From Legionellaceae bacterium (GTDB lineage Bacteria > Pseudomonadota > Gammaproteobacteria > Legionellales > Legionellaceae): DNA of 7,137 nucleotides. The position numbers and the translations under genes are program-made. The notes under the pieces were generated by a model. It was not told the DNA's origin. It saw nothing but the letters and a program-made list of their open reading frames with translations, and made no database searches. The stretch covers positions 1 through 7,137 of the forward strand of contig CANNJG010000098.1 of NCBI GenBank assembly GCA_947504795.1, given 5' to 3'. Every line of letters begins with the position of its first letter. Within the stretch, counting starts at the first letter, position 1. Below, piece after piece: positions 6,196 to 7,137 of this stretch.

Positions 6196-6339
6196 GTGGG
6201 GTATATTAAAAAACATGTGTTCGAGTATATTGAAATTTATTACAATCGAAAGCGGTTTCACTCGATGCTTGGTTATAAATCACCGGCATCATTTGGGATA
6301 AAAAAAAGTAGCTTAGCAAAGTGCCCTTTTTTTTTCTAA
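6196..6339 (+). pseudogene. IS3-family transposase (OrfB), C-terminal remnant
   Basis: The frame reads YIKKHVFEYIEIYYNRKRFHSMLGYKSPASFG, the typical C-terminal end of the IS3-family integrase-like OrfB: helix -FEYIE-, then YNRKR-HS-LGY-SP. It then runs on through a tail ending KCPFFF to TAA at 6337-6339. Only about 48 codons remain of the roughly 280 expected. The catalytic D, D and E are all missing, and the frame dissolves upstream near the REP-like palindrome. The AAGTGCCC followed by eight T around 6319-6335 may be part of the original element's terminal inverted repeat, but the partner end is not in the window. It is inactive. Confidence 0.85.
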
Positions 6340-6369
6340 TGATGGAAATAGCGCTATCATTGCTTTTTT
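6338..6369 (+). terminator. Possible intrinsic terminator after the IS3 remnant
   Basis: AATGATGG (6338-6345) and CTATCATT (6354-6361) form an eight-base stem with one G-U pair and an eight-base loop, followed by GC and six T (6364-6369). The shape is right for an intrinsic terminator on the plus strand, but the stem is AT-rich and would be weak. Confidence 0.4.
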
Positions 6370-6452
6370 ACGGAAAGGCCATTTTTTTCTAGATTTTATG
6401 CCCAAAAAGCCTATGCAGGTTGGTGCATGATGAAGTGGTAGTATGGACGCAG

Positions 6453-6479
6453 GTCGCTTGGCCTTGGGAGCCGCGCGAC
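6453..6479. other. GC-rich hairpin downstream of the small membrane protein gene
   Basis: GTCGC (6453-6457) and GCGAC (6475-6479) pair, and after one mismatch TGGC (6459-6462) pairs with GCCG (6470-6473, one G-U pair). On the minus strand it begins 17 bases after the stop codon of the 120-residue gene, so it may be its transcript end, although no T-run follows directly. A second, weaker inverted repeat (ATGCA 6413-6417, TGCAT 6424-6428) is followed on the minus strand by AGGC and five T. The stretch 6370-6495 shows nothing else: no gene and no clear repeat. Confidence 0.3.
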
Positions 6480-6495
6480 ACTGCATGAGCCGACT

Positions 6496-6858
6496 CTAGA
6501 ATGATGGGGAAGCGTCTAATACACTAGCTATTGGGTATGTAACCAGTGTCGTCAAAAAAGCAACCATATCAATGGCGAGAGCCAAAGCGAATGTTGCTAT
6601 CGTCAAAGGAAGTAAAATGGGTGTAAGAAAAAGCATGACGTTATTCGCACCATCTTGGTCTTCAATTGCTGCAAACATCACCGAGGCATATTTTAGTGAA
6701 GGATCGTTGTCATCAGAGTTATCCTCTGCGTCGTAATTTTGTCTTATTCGGCTTCCAGCTAAAACTTCGTTTGTACCTGAATATGGGAAAAAATATAATT
6801 GCCCTGTAGCAGACGACAATTCTGAATAACAATTATCTAAAAAACTAGTGGCTGACAT
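6496..6858 (-). CDS. Hypothetical small protein with hydrophobic C-terminus
   Basis: A 120-residue protein that I do not recognise. Residues 1-40 are polar with some aromatics (LYFFPYSG at 21-28). Residues 43-52 form an acidic patch of Asp, Glu, Asn and Ser. From about 75 to 115 the chain is strongly hydrophobic, enough for one long or two short membrane helices, broken by Pro80 and Pro84, with a single Asp97 inside. There is no N-terminal signal peptide. The start was chosen at ATG 6858 because AGGAG lies six bases upstream. A longer version from TTG 6915 is excluded, because that TTG is the first half of the -35 box and lies upstream of the expected transcription start. The gene is intact among decayed neighbours and is bracketed by the two 104-base repeats. 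A secreted or membrane-inserted host-interaction protein is conceivable in such an organism, but nothing in the sequence proves it. Confidence 0.7.
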   Translation of the reverse strand: MSATSFLDNCYSELSSATGQLYFFPYSGTNEVLAGSRIRQNYDAEDNSDDNDPSLKYASVMFAAIEDQDGANNVMLFLTPILLPLTIATFALALAIDMVAFLTTLVTYPIASVLDASPSF

Positions 6859-6886
6859 AGTTAGCTCCTGCAAATATTGAGCAAAC

Positions 6887-6915
6887 ATTGTACTAAAAAA
6901 ATAAAATAAAGTCAA
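6887..6915 (-). promoter_or_regulatory. Near-consensus sigma70 promoter of the small membrane protein gene
   Basis: On the minus strand TTGACT (6910-6915) and TACAAT (6887-6892) are separated by exactly 17 bases, and each matches consensus at five of six positions. The spacer is very T-rich. Transcription should start near 6880, leaving about 22 bases of leader with the AGGAG site (6865-6869). This is the best promoter in the window. Upstream, 6916-7033 is AT-rich and holds no gene that I can see. Confidence 0.7.
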
Positions 6916-7033
6916 TTACATTGAGAGAACTGTGTTAATCGATTTATAAATCTCACATACGTTTGATTGTGGCTCACTATAGGTCGCGCTTTATTGGTGC
7001 TCTATGTTCTTTTATTTTATAATTAAACAAAGT

Positions 7034-7137
7034 TAGGACTTACGCAAAAGGCCTAAACCAAGAAATAGATCAACCGAATAAGAGAAATAGATCGAAGCCA
7101 AATGAGTGTTATTGAGATACAGTAAGTCAGGTTAAAA
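7034..7137 (+). repeat. 104-base direct repeat, copy 2, cut by window end
   Basis: Identical to 5554-5657 at 102 of 104 positions and in the same orientation. It begins with the same TAGGACTTACGC boundary, and similarity lasts to the last base of the window, so the repeat probably continues beyond it. It is most simply the left end of another copy of the same insertion element, possibly a complete one lying to the right. Confidence 0.75.

Overview
The window looks like a chromosomal segment of an AT-leaning, host-associated gammaproteobacterium, most likely of the Legionellales (Coxiella/Rickettsiella/Diplorickettsia-like). This is inferred from the style of the proteins, the paralogous MFS transporters, the palindromic repeats and the amount of gene decay. 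No marker in the window fixes the taxon.

The left part (about 60-4410) is intact and entirely on the minus strand. In order of transcription it holds rpmE (ribosomal protein L31), a single-domain malic enzyme, and two paralogous 12-helix MFS transporters that overlap by 20 bases. The malic enzyme and the two transporters are closely packed with no convincing terminator between them, so they may be co-transcribed. The malic enzyme converts malate to pyruvate with production of reduced cofactor, and the transporters presumably move small solutes. A functional link is only suggested by position. rpmE has its own good promoter and is separated from the malic enzyme gene by an imperfect 88-base palindrome.

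The middle and right part (about 4640-6370) is a decay zone on the plus strand. It starts with an unrecognised gene of about 274 codons whose frame is fully preserved over 825 bases but is broken by three in-frame stops. Next come one copy of a 104-base repeat, the C-terminal half of an IS630-type transposase (also broken only by nonsense codons), a GC-rich REP-like palindrome, and the C-terminal end of an IS3-type transposase.

The right end holds one apparently living gene on the minus strand, a 120-residue protein with an acidic middle and a hydrophobic C-terminus. It has a near-consensus promoter and a good ribosome binding site. The window ends inside a second copy of the 104-base repeat, in the same orientation as the first, so the small gene and the transposase debris are bracketed by the two copies.

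I did not find a convincing new biological system. The most unusual items are the multi-stop gene with conserved frame, the bracketing repeat pair, and the promoter-equipped small membrane protein gene between them.
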